A DNA stretch of 64,000 nucleotides from Desulfarculaceae bacterium (GCA_021737145.1 JAIPEN010000010.1:1-64000), one strand, 5' to 3'; shown: positions 12,095 to 20,704, numbered from the stretch's first letter. The notes: generated by a model not told the origin, from the letters alone. A program made the numbers and translations.

Positions 12095-13678
12095 CTAGCA
12101 AGGGTCCGGGCCCTCGTCCCCCTCGTCCAGGGGGTCTTCCAGGGCGGCAAAGGCCTCGGGCAGCCAGTCGGCCAGCTCCCCGGCGGCCAGGCCCCGCTGG
12201 CCGTATTCGGCCGAGGCCAGGTCGGCGGCCAGGCCGTGCGCGTACACCCCGGCCAGGGCCGCGGCCAGGGCTCCCAGGCCCTGGGCCATGAGCCCTCCGA
12301 TCACCCCGGCCAGCACGTCGCCGCTGCCCCCGCTGGCCAAAAGCGGGTTGCCCGTGGGGTTCACCCAGGCGCGGCCCTCGGGCTCGGCCACCACGGTGCG
12401 GGCTCCCTTGAGCACGGCCACGCAGTCGCCCTTGGCGGCCAGCCGGCGGGCGGCGGCCAAACGGTCGGCCTGCACCTGATCGGTGGATATGCCCAGCAAG
12501 CGGGCCGCCTCGCCGGGATGGGGGGTTATAACCGCCTCGGCCGCGCCGGGGCCCGCCTCGCCGAAGCCCTGGCCCAGGGCGAAGAGCCCGTCCGCGTCCA
12601 CCACCAGGGAAGTTTCGTTCTGGGCCCACAGGGCGCGGGCCAGCTCCAGGGAGCCCTCCTCGCGGCCCAGGCCCGGGCCCAGCACCACGGCCGAGCGCTC
12701 GGCGCACATGGGCAGCACCGTGCCCAGGGCCTCGGCGCTCAGGCCGCCGGAGGCGCTTTCGGGCAGGGGCTGGCTCATGGGCGCGGTCAGCTTGGCCTCG
12801 GCGATGGGGTTGAGCGAGGCGGGCAGGCCCACCGTGACCAGCCCGGCCCCGGCCCGGAGGCCGCCCATGGCCGCCAGGCAGGGCGCCCCGCTCTTGCCCG
12901 GGCTGCCCCCCAGCACCAGCAGATGCCCGAAGGTGCCCTTGTGGCCCGCGGCCGGGCGGGGGTTCAAAAGGGCGGCCGCCAGGTCCTCGTCCAGCAGGAA
13001 GCAGGCGGGCTCCAGGGCGTCGATCACCTTGGGCGGGATGGAGATGTCGATGAGGAACAGCTCGCCGCAGTGCTCCCCGCCGTCCAGCACCAGGCCCTGC
13101 TTGACCAGGCCGAAGGTGGCGGTGAAATCGGCCACCACCGCCGCGCCCAGGGGGGCCCCGGTGTCGGCCGAGAGCCCGGAGGGGATGTCCACCGCCATCA
13201 CCGGGGCCTCCAGCCCGTTGAGCAGGTCGATGGCCTCCCCATAGCGCCCGGTCACCTCCTTGCTCAGGCCGGTGCCCAGCAGGGCGTCGATGAACAGCTC
13301 GTGCCCCGCGATCTCGCCGGCCAGCTTGCCGAAGCTCTCGGAGTCCGGGCACTCCTTGACCACGACCCCGCAGTTCAGGGCCACCTTGAGGTTCAGGGCC
13401 GCGTCGCCTGTGAGCTGGTCCTTGTTGGCCATGAGGTAGCAGGTGGCCAGAGCCCCCTGGTTGGTCAGGATGCGGGCCATGGCCAGGCCGTCGCCGCCGT
13501 TGTTGCCCCGGCCGCACAACACGGCCACGCTCAGGCCCTCCACCTCGCCCATGGCCTCGGTGAGCACCTGGACCGCGCCCTGGGCGGCGTTTTCCATGAG
13601 CACCGCGCCGGGGATGCCGATGTTGTCGATGGTCTCGCGGTCGCAAGACTGCATTTGCTCGGCGCTAAGCAGGATCAT
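12095..13678 (-). CDS. nnr: Bifunctional NAD(P)H-hydrate repair enzyme Nnr
   Basis: The protein repairs hydrated NADH and NADPH: the N-terminal YjeF domain (about 1-215) epimerises NAD(P)HX, and the C-terminal ribokinase-like domain (about 225-510) dehydrates the S form with ADP. Recognisable segments are LCGRGNNGGDGLAMAR in the first domain and NPLLASGGSGDVLAGVIGG in the second. At 527 residues it is a complete fusion. Its ATG overlaps the acpS stop as ATGA. The last 15 residues are acidic and not conserved. Confidence 0.93.
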   Translation of the reverse strand: MILLSAEQMQSCDRETIDNIGIPGAVLMENAAQGAVQVLTEAMGEVEGLSVAVLCGRGNNGGDGLAMARILTNQGALATCYLMANKDQLTGDAALNLKVALNCGVVVKECPDSESFGKLAGEIAGHELFIDALLGTGLSKEVTGRYGEAIDLLNGLEAPVMAVDIPSGLSADTGAPLGAAVVADFTATFGLVKQGLVLDGGEHCGELFLIDISIPPKVIDALEPACFLLDEDLAAALLNPRPAAGHKGTFGHLLVLGGSPGKSGAPCLAAMGGLRAGAGLVTVGLPASLNPIAEAKLTAPMSQPLPESASGGLSAEALGTVLPMCAERSAVVLGPGLGREEGSLELARALWAQNETSLVVDADGLFALGQGFGEAGPGAAEAVITPHPGEAARLLGISTDQVQADRLAAARRLAAKGDCVAVLKGARTVVAEPEGRAWVNPTGNPLLASGGSGDVLAGVIGGLMAQGLGALAAALAGVYAHGLAADLASAEYGQRGLAAGELADWLPEAFAALEDPLDEGDEGPDPC

Positions 13679-14067
13679 GACTTCTCCAGAACCACCACCG
13701 CCGCGGCGTAGTCGCCCTCGTCGGTGAGGCTAACGAAACTGTGAGCTATGCCGTTGTCCTCGGCCCAGGCCTTGGCCCGCCCGTGCAGAGAGAGCTCGGG
13801 CTTGCCCCTGGGGTCGTGTTTGACCTCTATGTCGGTCCAGCCCAGGCCCCGGCGGCCCAGGCCGTTCATGCCCAGGCCGGCCGCCTTGGAAAAGGCCTCC
13901 TTGGCCGCGAAGCGCAGGGCCAGGGCCGAGGCCCGGTCGGGCCGGCTCAGGCACAGGGCGCGCTCATAGGGCGTGAAGCAGCGCTCCAGAAAGCGCGCGC
14001 CGTGGCGCTCCAAGGCCCGGCCGATGCGCGCCACCTTGGCCAGGTCCAGGCCCAGTCCGTAGATCAC
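13675..14067 (-). CDS. acpS: Holo-[acyl-carrier-protein] synthase
   Basis: AcpS transfers 4'-phosphopantetheine from coenzyme A to acyl carrier protein. The metal-binding Asp8 in GLGLDLAKVARI and the RFAAKEAFSKA motif with Glu57 are both intact. At 130 residues it is the normal monomer length for the trimeric bacterial enzyme. It follows pdxJ by 4 bases, the same neighbour as in Escherichia coli, and overlaps nnr by 4 bases. Confidence 0.95.
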   Translation of the reverse strand: MIYGLGLDLAKVARIGRALERHGARFLERCFTPYERALCLSRPDRASALALRFAAKEAFSKAAGLGMNGLGRRGLGWTDIEVKHDPRGKPELSLHGRAKAWAEDNGIAHSFVSLTDEGDYAAAVVVLEKS

Positions 14068-14071
14068 GGGG

Positions 14072-14830
14072 CTACAGCCGCCGCTGCACCGGCTCGGAGG
14101 GCCGGTTGCTGGCCGCGGTGCGCACCAGGGCCAGCATCTCGCCCACCGCCTGCTCCAGGCCCACGAACACCGCCCGGGCGATGATGGAGTGGCCGATGGA
14201 GTACTCCTCGATTTCGGGCATGGCCAGCAGGGGATGCACGTTGCGGAGGTTCAGGCCGTGGCCCGCGGCCACCTTGAGCCCCAGGCGCGAGGCCAGGCGG
14301 GCCGAGTCCTCCAGGGCGCCCAGGAGCTTCAGGCGGCTCTCCTCGTCCGGGGCGTTGCAATAGGAGCCGGTGTGCAGCTCCACGATCTGGGCCTCCACCT
14401 GGTGGGCCGCCTTGATCTGCTCGCTGGTGGGGTCGATGAACAGGCTCACCCGGATGCCCGCCTGCCTGAGCGCGGCCACCGCCGCCCGCATACTCTCCAG
14501 GTTGCCGGCCACGTCCAGGCCGCCCTCGGTGGTCAGCTCCTGGCGCTTTTCGGGCACCAGGGTGCACAGGTCCGGCCCCACCCGCCCGGCGATGCCGATC
14601 ATCTCGTCGGTGGCGGCCATCTCCATGTTCAGGTCGCCCTTGACCACCTGCCTGAGCACCTCCAGGTCGCGGTCCTGGATGTGGCGGCGGTCCTCCCGCA
14701 GGTGCACGATGATGCCGTCGGCCCCGGCCTTTTCGGCCAGGATGGACGCCCACACCGGATCGGGTTCGTCGATGCCCCGGGCCTGGCGCAGGGTGGCCAC
14801 GTGGTCAACATTCACACTTAGACGGGCCAC
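14072..14830 (-). CDS. pdxJ: Pyridoxine 5'-phosphate synthase
   Basis: PdxJ condenses 3-amino-2-oxopropyl phosphate with deoxyxylulose 5-phosphate to give pyridoxine 5'-phosphate, so vitamin B6 is made by the DXP-dependent route. The N-terminus RLSVNVDHVATLRQARG and the phosphate-site segment VAAGHGLNLRNV are typical. I choose the GTG at 14830, 6 bases after a GGAGG, giving 252 residues. The frame is open to 14866, but that would place GGAGG inside the gene and add residues no PdxJ has. Confidence 0.94.
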   Translation of the reverse strand: MARLSVNVDHVATLRQARGIDEPDPVWASILAEKAGADGIIVHLREDRRHIQDRDLEVLRQVVKGDLNMEMAATDEMIGIAGRVGPDLCTLVPEKRQELTTEGGLDVAGNLESMRAAVAALRQAGIRVSLFIDPTSEQIKAAHQVEAQIVELHTGSYCNAPDEESRLKLLGALEDSARLASRLGLKVAAGHGLNLRNVHPLLAMPEIEEYSIGHSIIARAVFVGLEQAVGEMLALVRTAASNRPSEPVQRRL

Positions 14831-14849
14831 AGGCACCCTCCTTTCTTCG

Positions 14850-14970
14850 CCGGCTTCGCCAGCCACCGGGATACGGCGTTGCTGGCTTCGCTCTGGCCTC
14901 GGCGTAGGCTTTGCTACGCCTCCGGCCCTCGCTTGCCAGCGCCTTGTCTACCGGCGGCTGGCTGTGCCGG
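14850..14970 (+). repeat. Intergenic palindromic repeat, copy A (reference orientation)
   Basis: This 121-bp element lies between ybeY and pdxJ. Its centre is a perfect hairpin, GGCGTAG and CTACGCC around gctttg (14901-14920). Outer parts pair TACGGCGTTGCTGGC with GCCAGCGCC, and the ends are CCGGCTTCGCCAGCC and GGCTGGCTGTGCCGG. Copy B at 39004 matches it closely as its reverse complement. Confidence 0.8.
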
Positions 14971-15018
14971 GCCAGGAAAAAATTTACTGCGGCAAGGCCG
15001 AGGACGCCATTAGGCCCG

Positions 15019-15456
15019 CTAGGCCGCACTGGCGGCCAGCAGCTCCTCGGTCTTTTGTTCCATCAGACGGGCGGGCTCTCCGCCCTGCTCGTGTTCATGT
15101 CCCAATAGATGCAATATGCCGTGAATTATCAGGCGCATCAAGTGCTGGTCCGGGTCCAGGCCGTTGTCGGCCGCCTCGCGGGCGGCATAGGGGGCGCTAA
15201 CCACCACGTCGCCCAGGAGCTCCGGAGTCAGATCGGCGCCCTCCCCTTCGCCCTGGGCAAAGGAGATGACGTTGGTGGGGCCCTCCCGGCCCAGCCATTG
15301 CCGGTTCAGGGCCGCGATCTCCTCGTCGCCGCAGATGACCAGCGAAAGCTCGGCCTCCGGGGCCAGCTCCAGGGCGGCCAGGACCCGCTGCGTCCGGGCG
15401 GCGATGGCCCGGGCATCGAGCGCCAGGCCATCGTCCATGTCCAAGAGCACCGGCAC
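15019..15456 (-). CDS. ybeY: Endoribonuclease YbeY
   Basis: YbeY is a zinc-dependent RNase that acts in 16S rRNA maturation and ribosome quality control. The catalytic HxxxHxxxxxH pattern is present as HGILHLLGHEH near residues 114-124, with the upstream TNVISFAQGE and LGDVVVS segments. At 145 residues it is slightly short but complete. It starts 2 bases after phoH, a pairing seen in very many bacteria. Confidence 0.95.
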   Translation of the reverse strand: MPVLLDMDDGLALDARAIAARTQRVLAALELAPEAELSLVICGDEEIAALNRQWLGREGPTNVISFAQGEGEGADLTPELLGDVVVSAPYAAREAADNGLDPDQHLMRLIIHGILHLLGHEHEQGGEPARLMEQKTEELLAASAA

Positions 15457-15458
15457 GC

Positions 15459-16424
<966 letters not shown>

Positions 16425-16433
16425 GAAGCCGCC

Positions 16434-16853
16434 TTACTGTCCCTGCACGGTTATGATCACCCGCCGCGAGCGCGGGCGGTTGTCAAAGTCCAGCACCACG
16501 ATCTGCTGCCAGGTGCCCAGGCCCAGCCCGTGGTCCACCACCGGCACGGTGAGCGACGGCCCCAGCAGGGCGGCGCGCAAATGGCTGTAGCCGTTGCCGT
16601 CCCCCCAGCGCAGGTTGTGGGCGTACTCGCCGTCCGGCGGGGCCAGCCGGTCCAGCAGCCGCCGAAGGTCGGCAAGGCAGCCGGACTCGTGCTCGATGGT
16701 GGTCACTGCGGCGGTGGAGCCGGGGGTGAACACCAGCACCATGCCCTGGCTCACCCCGGCCTCGGCCACCACCTGGGCCACCTGGCCGGTGACCTCGTGC
16801 ACGTCGGTGCCCGCCGTACCGGCCAGCTCGATGGTTTGCCTGTATATTTTCAT
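16434..16853 (-). CDS. YjbQ family protein (UPF0047), paralog 1
   Basis: This small UPF0047 protein of 139 residues has the family core: FTPGSTAAVTTIEHE near residues 40-55, GNGYSHLRAALLGPS with the conserved His, and LGTWQQIVVLDFDNRPRSR near the C-terminus. Members are trimers with weak thiamine-phosphate synthase activity in Escherichia coli, but the real role is unsettled. Here it opens the phoH-ybeY operon, which hints at a link to RNA metabolism. A second copy is encoded at 43503. Compared with that copy, this one has departed more from the family consensus (FTPGSTAA instead of PHTTAA). Confidence 0.88.
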   Translation of the reverse strand: MKIYRQTIELAGTAGTDVHEVTGQVAQVVAEAGVSQGMVLVFTPGSTAAVTTIEHESGCLADLRRLLDRLAPPDGEYAHNLRWGDGNGYSHLRAALLGPSLTVPVVDHGLGLGTWQQIVVLDFDNRPRSRRVIITVQGQ

Positions 16854-16989
16854 GGGCTTATCTCCGCTTCAACCTTTACCATAGGCTCCCGGGGGCTGAC
16901 AACAAGCCCCGTCCGGGACCCCGGCGGAGACTAAGTTCACAAGTTATCGGTTTTATTACTTTATCGTAAAAAGGCCCACGCCTAGCTTC

Positions 16990-17019
16990 TTGACTTTTTT
17001 GCACCGGCCGTGCTACTGC
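16990..17019 (+). promoter_or_regulatory. Weak promoter candidate for cvpA-mazG
   Basis: TTGACT (16990-16995) and TACTGC (17014-17019) are spaced by 18 bases, just before the ATG at 17031. The -10 match is poor. If real, it rules out the upstream GTG at 17010 as start of cvpA. Confidence 0.3.
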
Positions 17020-17030
17020 TGAGCATTAAG

Positions 17031-17597
17031 ATGGAGAATACGCCAAACCTGCTGGATCTGATTTTCCTGATCATCCTGGTCTTCTTTTTAGTAAAGGCCC
17101 TGATGCGCGGATTCGTGCGCGAGCTGGCCGGCCTGGTGGGCGCGGTGATCGCGGTGGTGGTCAGCGCCATGTTCTACCAGGATCTGGGGGCCGTGCTGGA
17201 GCGCCTGTCCGGGGTGCAGGCCACCTGGTGGCCGGCGGTGGCCTTTGCCTTGATCCTGCTGGTGGTCTTCGCGGTGTTTTTGTGGATGGGCGCCATGATC
17301 CGCCGCCTGTTGTTGGGCGGGGGGCTCTCGGGCCTGGACCGCCTGTTGGGCGCGGGGGTGGGCCTGGTCAAGGGAGCGCTGATCTGCTATCTGCTGGTCA
17401 ACCTGCTGCTGTTGGCCAACCCCTTTTCCACCGTGGCCCCCCTGCGCACCTCGGTGATCGCGCCCTATGTGGTGGCCACGGGCCGCTACATGATGGACCT
17501 GGTGCCCTCGGACCTCACCCGCAAGCTCCAGGAGCGGGCCGGGCTGCTGGGGCCCGGGGACGCCCCGGCGAAACCCCAAGAAAAAACCAAGCAATGA
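17031..17597 (+). CDS. CvpA family membrane protein
   Basis: CvpA proteins are small inner-membrane proteins needed for colicin V export in Escherichia coli and linked to envelope stress. The 188-residue product has four hydrophobic segments: LLDLIFLIILVFFLV, ELAGLVGAVIAVVVSAM, PAVAFALILLVVFAVFLWM and LVKGALICYLLVNLLLLA. The motif LDRLLGAGVGLVKG between them is the family hallmark. The tail is hydrophilic and Pro/Lys-rich. The ATG at 17031 is preferred over the GTG at 17010, although neither has a strong ribosome site. The stop overlaps the mazG start as ATGA. Confidence 0.85.
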   Translation: MENTPNLLDLIFLIILVFFLVKALMRGFVRELAGLVGAVIAVVVSAMFYQDLGAVLERLSGVQATWWPAVAFALILLVVFAVFLWMGAMIRRLLLGGGLSGLDRLLGAGVGLVKGALICYLLVNLLLLANPFSTVAPLRTSVIAPYVVATGRYMMDLVPSDLTRKLQERAGLLGPGDAPAKPQEKTKQ

Positions 17598-18400
17598 GCC
17601 GAGATAGCGGGGCGCAAGACCCGGGCGCGGCCCTGGCGCGCCTGGTGGAGCTGGTGGCCCGTCTCAGGGCACCGGACGGCTGCCCTTGGGACCGGGAGCA
17701 GACCCCGGCCAGCGCGGCCGCCTATCTATTGGAAGAGGCCTACGAGGCGGTGGAGGCCATCGAAACCGGCGACCCGGCCGAGACGGTGGGCGAGTTGGGC
17801 GACCTGCTGTTTCAGGTGGTGTTCCAGGCCCAGCTATTGGCCGAGGCCGGCCAGGGCGGCCTGAACGGAATCATCGATCAGGTGCACGCCAAGATGACCC
17901 GCCGCCACCCCCACGTGTTCGGCGAGGCCCGGGCCCGCGACGCCGGCGAGGTGCGTGTGCGCTGGAGCGAGATCAAAAAGCAGGAGCGCGGCGCCAAGCA
18001 GGAGGGCCTGCTGGACAGCGTGCCCGCGGGGGCCCCGGCCCTGCTCCGGGCCCAGCGCCTGGGCTCGCGGGCGGCCAAGGTGGGCTTCGACTGGGACGGC
18101 CCAGCCGGGGTGGAAGACAAAATCGCCGAGGAAACCGCCGAGTTGGCCGCCGCCCAAGGCGACCAGGAGCGTCTGGACGAGCTGGGCGACCTGCTCTTCG
18201 CCTGGGTGCAGTGGGCCCGCCACCAGGGCCTGGGGGCCGAGGCCGCCCTGCGCGCGGCCAACCGCCGTTTTCAAGAGCGCTTCCGGCAAATGGAGGCGGC
18301 CGCCGCGGCCCAGGGCCGCTCCCTGGAGCAGATGAGCCCGGCCGAGCGCGAGGAGCTGTGGCAAGCGGCCAAATCCGCCGGCCATGGTGGGGTTTCCTAA
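17594..18400 (+). CDS. mazG: Nucleoside triphosphate pyrophosphohydrolase MazG
   Basis: MazG hydrolyses NTPs and dNTPs to monophosphates and pyrophosphate, cleaning the nucleotide pool and tempering stress signalling. The 268-residue protein has two MazG domains. The first carries CPWDREQT, then LLEEAYEAVEAI and ELGDLLFQVVF, which supply the magnesium-binding EExxE and ExxD residues. The second has KIAEETAEL and LDELGDLLFAWVQW. The ATG overlaps the cvpA stop by 4 bases. The Gly/Ser tail GHGGVS is not conserved. Confidence 0.95.
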   Translation: MSRDSGAQDPGAALARLVELVARLRAPDGCPWDREQTPASAAAYLLEEAYEAVEAIETGDPAETVGELGDLLFQVVFQAQLLAEAGQGGLNGIIDQVHAKMTRRHPHVFGEARARDAGEVRVRWSEIKKQERGAKQEGLLDSVPAGAPALLRAQRLGSRAAKVGFDWDGPAGVEDKIAEETAELAAAQGDQERLDELGDLLFAWVQWARHQGLGAEAALRAANRRFQERFRQMEAAAAAQGRSLEQMSPAEREELWQAAKSAGHGGVS

Positions 18401-18453
18401 AATGGGGCATGCTTTATCAAGGGCTTACGCCTCGATATCTTCTGTAAATTTTC

Positions 18454-18483
18454 TTGACAACCCCCGGCTTGCTGCCATATAAC
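18454..18483 (+). promoter_or_regulatory. Promoter for the cytochrome c3 gene
   Basis: A perfect -35 TTGACA (18454-18459) and -10 TATAAC (18478-18483) are spaced by 18 bases, about 70 bases before the start codon. Confidence 0.7.
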
Positions 18484-18554
18484 GGGGACAAAGAGATCGT
18501 GAAGACTTTCGCTTACTGATAAGCTTCCATAAGGACAGGGGAGGAAACAGGGAC

Positions 18555-18968
18555 ATGAAGAAGTGTAGCATCGCCGTGTTCGTGGTGCTGGCATTTGCCA
18601 TGACCGCCCTGATGGGCACCATGGCCATCGCCCAGGACACCAAGTCGGGCAAGGTGCCAGACACCTTCGACATCAAGGACCCGGGTTTCAAGAAGTACAA
18701 GAAAGCTCCGGTGAAGTTCACCCACAAGGAGCACAGCGTCGACTTCAAGCTGGCCTGCACCCAGTGCCACCACGTCTACAAGGACGGCAAGAACGTCTTT
18801 AAGGACGGTGACAAGGTAGAGAAGTGCTCCAAGTGCCACACCAGCCCCAAGAAGAACCAGGGCAAGATGCTGAGCCTGTACAACGCCTATCACAAGAACT
18901 GCCGCACTTGCCACAAGAAGGCCAAGAAGGGCCCGACCAAGTGCAATCAGTGCCACCCCAAGAAGTAA
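18555..18968 (+). CDS. Tetraheme class III cytochrome c (cytochrome c3)
   Basis: This is a periplasmic electron carrier of the kind sulfate reducers use to take electrons from hydrogenases or formate dehydrogenases to membrane complexes. The 137-residue precursor has a signal peptide ending near AIA-QD (about residue 27). Four heme motifs follow: CTQCHH, CSKCH, CRTCH and CNQCH. Additional histidines in FTHKEHS and AYHKN can supply the sixth ligands. The mature protein is very Lys-rich, as in type I c3. A GGGGAGG site precedes the ATG, and a strong terminator follows at 19018. The two CxxxxCH motifs of classical Desulfovibrio c3 are absent; all four here are CxxCH. Confidence 0.93.
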   Translation: MKKCSIAVFVVLAFAMTALMGTMAIAQDTKSGKVPDTFDIKDPGFKKYKKAPVKFTHKEHSVDFKLACTQCHHVYKDGKNVFKDGDKVEKCSKCHTSPKKNQGKMLSLYNAYHKNCRTCHKKAKKGPTKCNQCHPKK

Positions 18969-19017
18969 CGGGGTGAGGCCGCCCCCGAGGCGGCTGGTTT
19001 CAAGAGAGGGGAATCAA

Positions 19018-19046
19018 GGGCCGGCCCGAAAGGGCCGGCCCTTTTT
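19018..19046 (+). terminator. Strong intrinsic terminator of the cytochrome c3 gene
   Basis: GGGCCGGCCC, the tetraloop gaaa and GGGCCGGCCC form a perfect 10-bp stem followed by TTTTT. It lies 49 bases after the stop codon. Confidence 0.92.
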
Positions 19047-19209
19047 GGTTGGGAGGCGGTGCCTGAGCCCGGGGGGGGCGAGCCCTTTTTCATTGGGAGG
19101 CGGGGCCTGGGCCCGGGGGGGCGAGCCCTTTTTGGTTGGGAGGCGGGGCCTGGCCCCGGGGGCGGGCCTTTTTTCGTTGGGAGGCGGGGCCTGGGCCCGG
19201 GGGGGCGGG
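19039..19209 (+). repeat. Tandem repeat, four ~43-bp GC-rich units
   Basis: Four consecutive units of 44, 43, 41 and 43 bases start at 19039, 19083, 19126 and 19167. Each runs CCCTTTTT, then GGTT, CATT or CGTT, then GGGAGGCGG, then GCCTGGGCCC and a run of five to eight G. The first unit begins inside the T-tract of the cytochrome terminator, so the array looks like repeated duplication of that terminator's end. Open frames through it on both strands are repeat artefacts, not genes. Confidence 0.88.
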
Positions 19210-19212
19210 CCC

Positions 19213-19247
19213 CAAAAAGCAACCGCGCCGGGAAGGCCCCGGCGCGG
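19213..19247 (-). terminator. Intrinsic terminator of the ferredoxin gene
   Basis: On the minus strand CCGCGCCGGG and CCCGGCGCGG (19223-19247, 5-base loop) form a 10-bp stem followed by TTGCTTTTT. It is 30 bases past the ferredoxin stop. Confidence 0.85.
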
Positions 19248-19277
19248 CTAAAATTTTCCGAGAAACCGTGGTCTGAT

Positions 19278-19463
19278 TTAGACCTCGGTCACGGTAATGG
19301 CGTCCTGCTCGCAAACCTCGATGCAGCTCTCGCAACCGAGACATTCCTCGGCGTTAACCGGAACGGCTTTGCCATCCTGCATCTCATAAACGTCCACCGG
19401 GCAGACTTCCACACATTCTTCATCGCCGATGCATTTTTCAGCGTCAACCACCACCTCGAACAT
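19278..19463 (-). CDS. Ferredoxin with an Asp-ligated cluster (D. africanus Fd III type)
   Basis: This 61-residue cytoplasmic electron carrier has two cluster motifs. The first is C11-IGD-EE-C17-VEV-C21-P, where Asp14 replaces the usual second cysteine. The second is C41-LG-C44-ES-C47-IEV-C51-E. The same layout, including CIGD, is known from Desulfovibrio africanus ferredoxin III and Pyrococcus furiosus ferredoxin, whose Asp-site cluster converts between [3Fe-4S] and [4Fe-4S]. The last Cys is followed by Glu rather than Pro. An AAGGAGG site precedes the ATG. Its place next to dsrD, dsrN and cytochrome c3 suggests a role in supplying electrons for sulfite reduction. Confidence 0.93.
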   Translation of the reverse strand: MFEVVVDAEKCIGDEECVEVCPVDVYEMQDGKAVPVNAEECLGCESCIEVCEQDAITVTEV

Positions 19464-19690
19464 AGCTTGTCCTCCTTGATTGGCGAAACAGCTCGGGGCG
19501 TCCCCGAAGTTATAAATCGCGGCTTTTAAGCGGCCCTATGCCGGGGCCTCGCCAGTTCGGCCTCACCAAACATCCCCCCCGACCGGGGCCGGGAAAGGGA
19601 TGCGTCTGGTTCACGGCCTTGAAGCACCCCTTGTCAATAACGGTCTGAGGCCGTTTGGTCAAGTGAATATTTTCCTCAAAGCCCTTTGGT

Positions 19691-20374
19691 TTACTCGGAG
19701 GGCAAATCCAGGCGCCCGGCCAGGTCCGGATGCAGGGCATAACCCAGCTCCCGGGCCCTTAGGGCATGGAAGCGGGCCTGGTCCTTTTCGCCCCGCTCGC
19801 TGAGCACCACCGCCAGGTTGTTGTGGGCCATGGCGAAGTTCTCATTGAACTTTAGGGCCTCGCGGGCCGCCTCGGCCGCCTTGTCCGGGTTGTCCTGCCT
19901 GAGGAAAATGGTGCTCAGGTTGGTCAGGGCGTCGGGCATGTTGGGCGCGGAGTTCAGGGCGGTCTTGAGCTGCTCGGCCGCCTCGTCCAGGCGGTCCATC
20001 TGCAGATAAGCCACCCCCAGATTGGCCCGCACCAGTGGAATGTCCCATACTTTAAGGGCGTTTGTGAGCACCTTGAGGGCCTCTTCCGGCTCGCCCTTGC
20101 CCAGATGGATGGCCGCCACGTTGACCATGCTCTCCATGTGCTTGGGCGATTCGGCCATCACCTGGCGAAACTCGGTGAGGGCCTCATCCACCTCGCCGGA
20201 CTGCATCAGGGCCACGCCCAGGTTGTAGCGCACGTGCCAGGCCCCCGGTTCGGCGGCCAGGTATTGCTTGAGGCGGTCCACCAGGCCCTCCCGCATGAAA
20301 TCGTCGTCCGGGATGCCGCTGGTATTCTCGATTTTCTTCATGGGTCCGATGCCTTGTTGGTTTTTTACGACCAA
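19691..20374 (-). CDS. Tetratricopeptide repeat protein
   Basis: The protein is built mostly from TPR units, about five of them, for example WHVRYNLGVALMQSGEVDEALTEF, and no catalytic motif is visible. It is likely a cytoplasmic scaffold. I place the start at a TTG at 20374, 8 bases after GGAGG; a GTG at 20383 overlaps that site and an ATG at 20341 has no ribosome site, so the start is uncertain. It lies 90 bases after dsrD on the same strand and may share its transcript, which would tie it to the sulfite reductase system, but that is inference. Confidence 0.8.
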   Translation of the reverse strand: MVVKNQQGIGPMKKIENTSGIPDDDFMREGLVDRLKQYLAAEPGAWHVRYNLGVALMQSGEVDEALTEFRQVMAESPKHMESMVNVAAIHLGKGEPEEALKVLTNALKVWDIPLVRANLGVAYLQMDRLDEAAEQLKTALNSAPNMPDALTNLSTIFLRQDNPDKAAEAAREALKFNENFAMAHNNLAVVLSERGEKDQARFHALRARELGYALHPDLAGRLDLPSE

Positions 20375-20464
20375 AAAATACACCTCCGCCAGCGAACGAA
20401 CCGTACGGCCCGGTCAATGGCGGAGGATGCTTAACGGCCCCGAGGGGCCGAGTCGGTCGGGGGT

Positions 20465-20704
20465 CTAGTCCTCACCCTCGGCGTGCTTGCCGCCGGGCAG
20501 GGCGAAGTAAGTGGTGGAACCGCTGGACCAATACTGCAGCGACTGATCCTGGATCATGGAAGTGGTGACCTTCTTCAGGGGCCGCTTCTCAACGCTATCG
20601 TCCAGCTTCTGGACCTCCTTGAGCAGGTCCTTCATCATCATGCGCTTTTGCTTCTTCTCCATGACCTTGAGCACCAGGTCGCGGATCTCTTGATCGGTGG
20701 CCAT
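20465..20704 (-). CDS. dsrD: Dissimilatory sulfite reductase protein DsrD
   Basis: DsrD is a small winged-helix protein of reductive sulfite reducers that, in Archaeoglobus and Desulfovibrio, activates DsrAB and helps DsrC trisulfide formation. The 79-residue product has the hallmark LQYWSSGSTTYFAL near its C-terminus, close to the Desulfovibrio LEYWSSGSTT. The N-terminal two thirds are charged helices. Usually dsrD directly follows dsrAB; here it follows dsrN and dsrAB lies about 6 kb away. A GGGAGG site lies before the ATG and a separate promoter lies at 20750. Its presence argues for reductive, not oxidative, sulfur metabolism. Confidence 0.93.
   Translation of the reverse strand: MATDQEIRDLVLKVMEKKQKRMMMKDLLKEVQKLDDSVEKRPLKKVTTSMIQDQSLQYWSSGSTTYFALPGGKHAEGED

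Noticed and set aside
17010-17030. GTG at 17010 as start of cvpA
   Set aside because: It has no ribosome site, and a weak promoter candidate has its -10 box inside this stretch. The ATG at 17031 is more likely, though not certain.
19039-19209. CRISPR array
   Set aside because: The units are directly adjacent without unique spacers, and no cas gene is present in the window.
18947-19251. Open frames on both strands through the GC-rich tandem array, Pro/Gly-rich
   Set aside because: Their repetitive composition follows from the 43-bp repeat, neither has a ribosome site, and two terminators lie inside them.
20384-20464. Terminator between dsrD and the TPR gene (GGCCCC/GGGGCC hairpin near 20440)
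   Set aside because: The stem is only six pairs and no T-tract follows, so read-through into the TPR gene is assumed.
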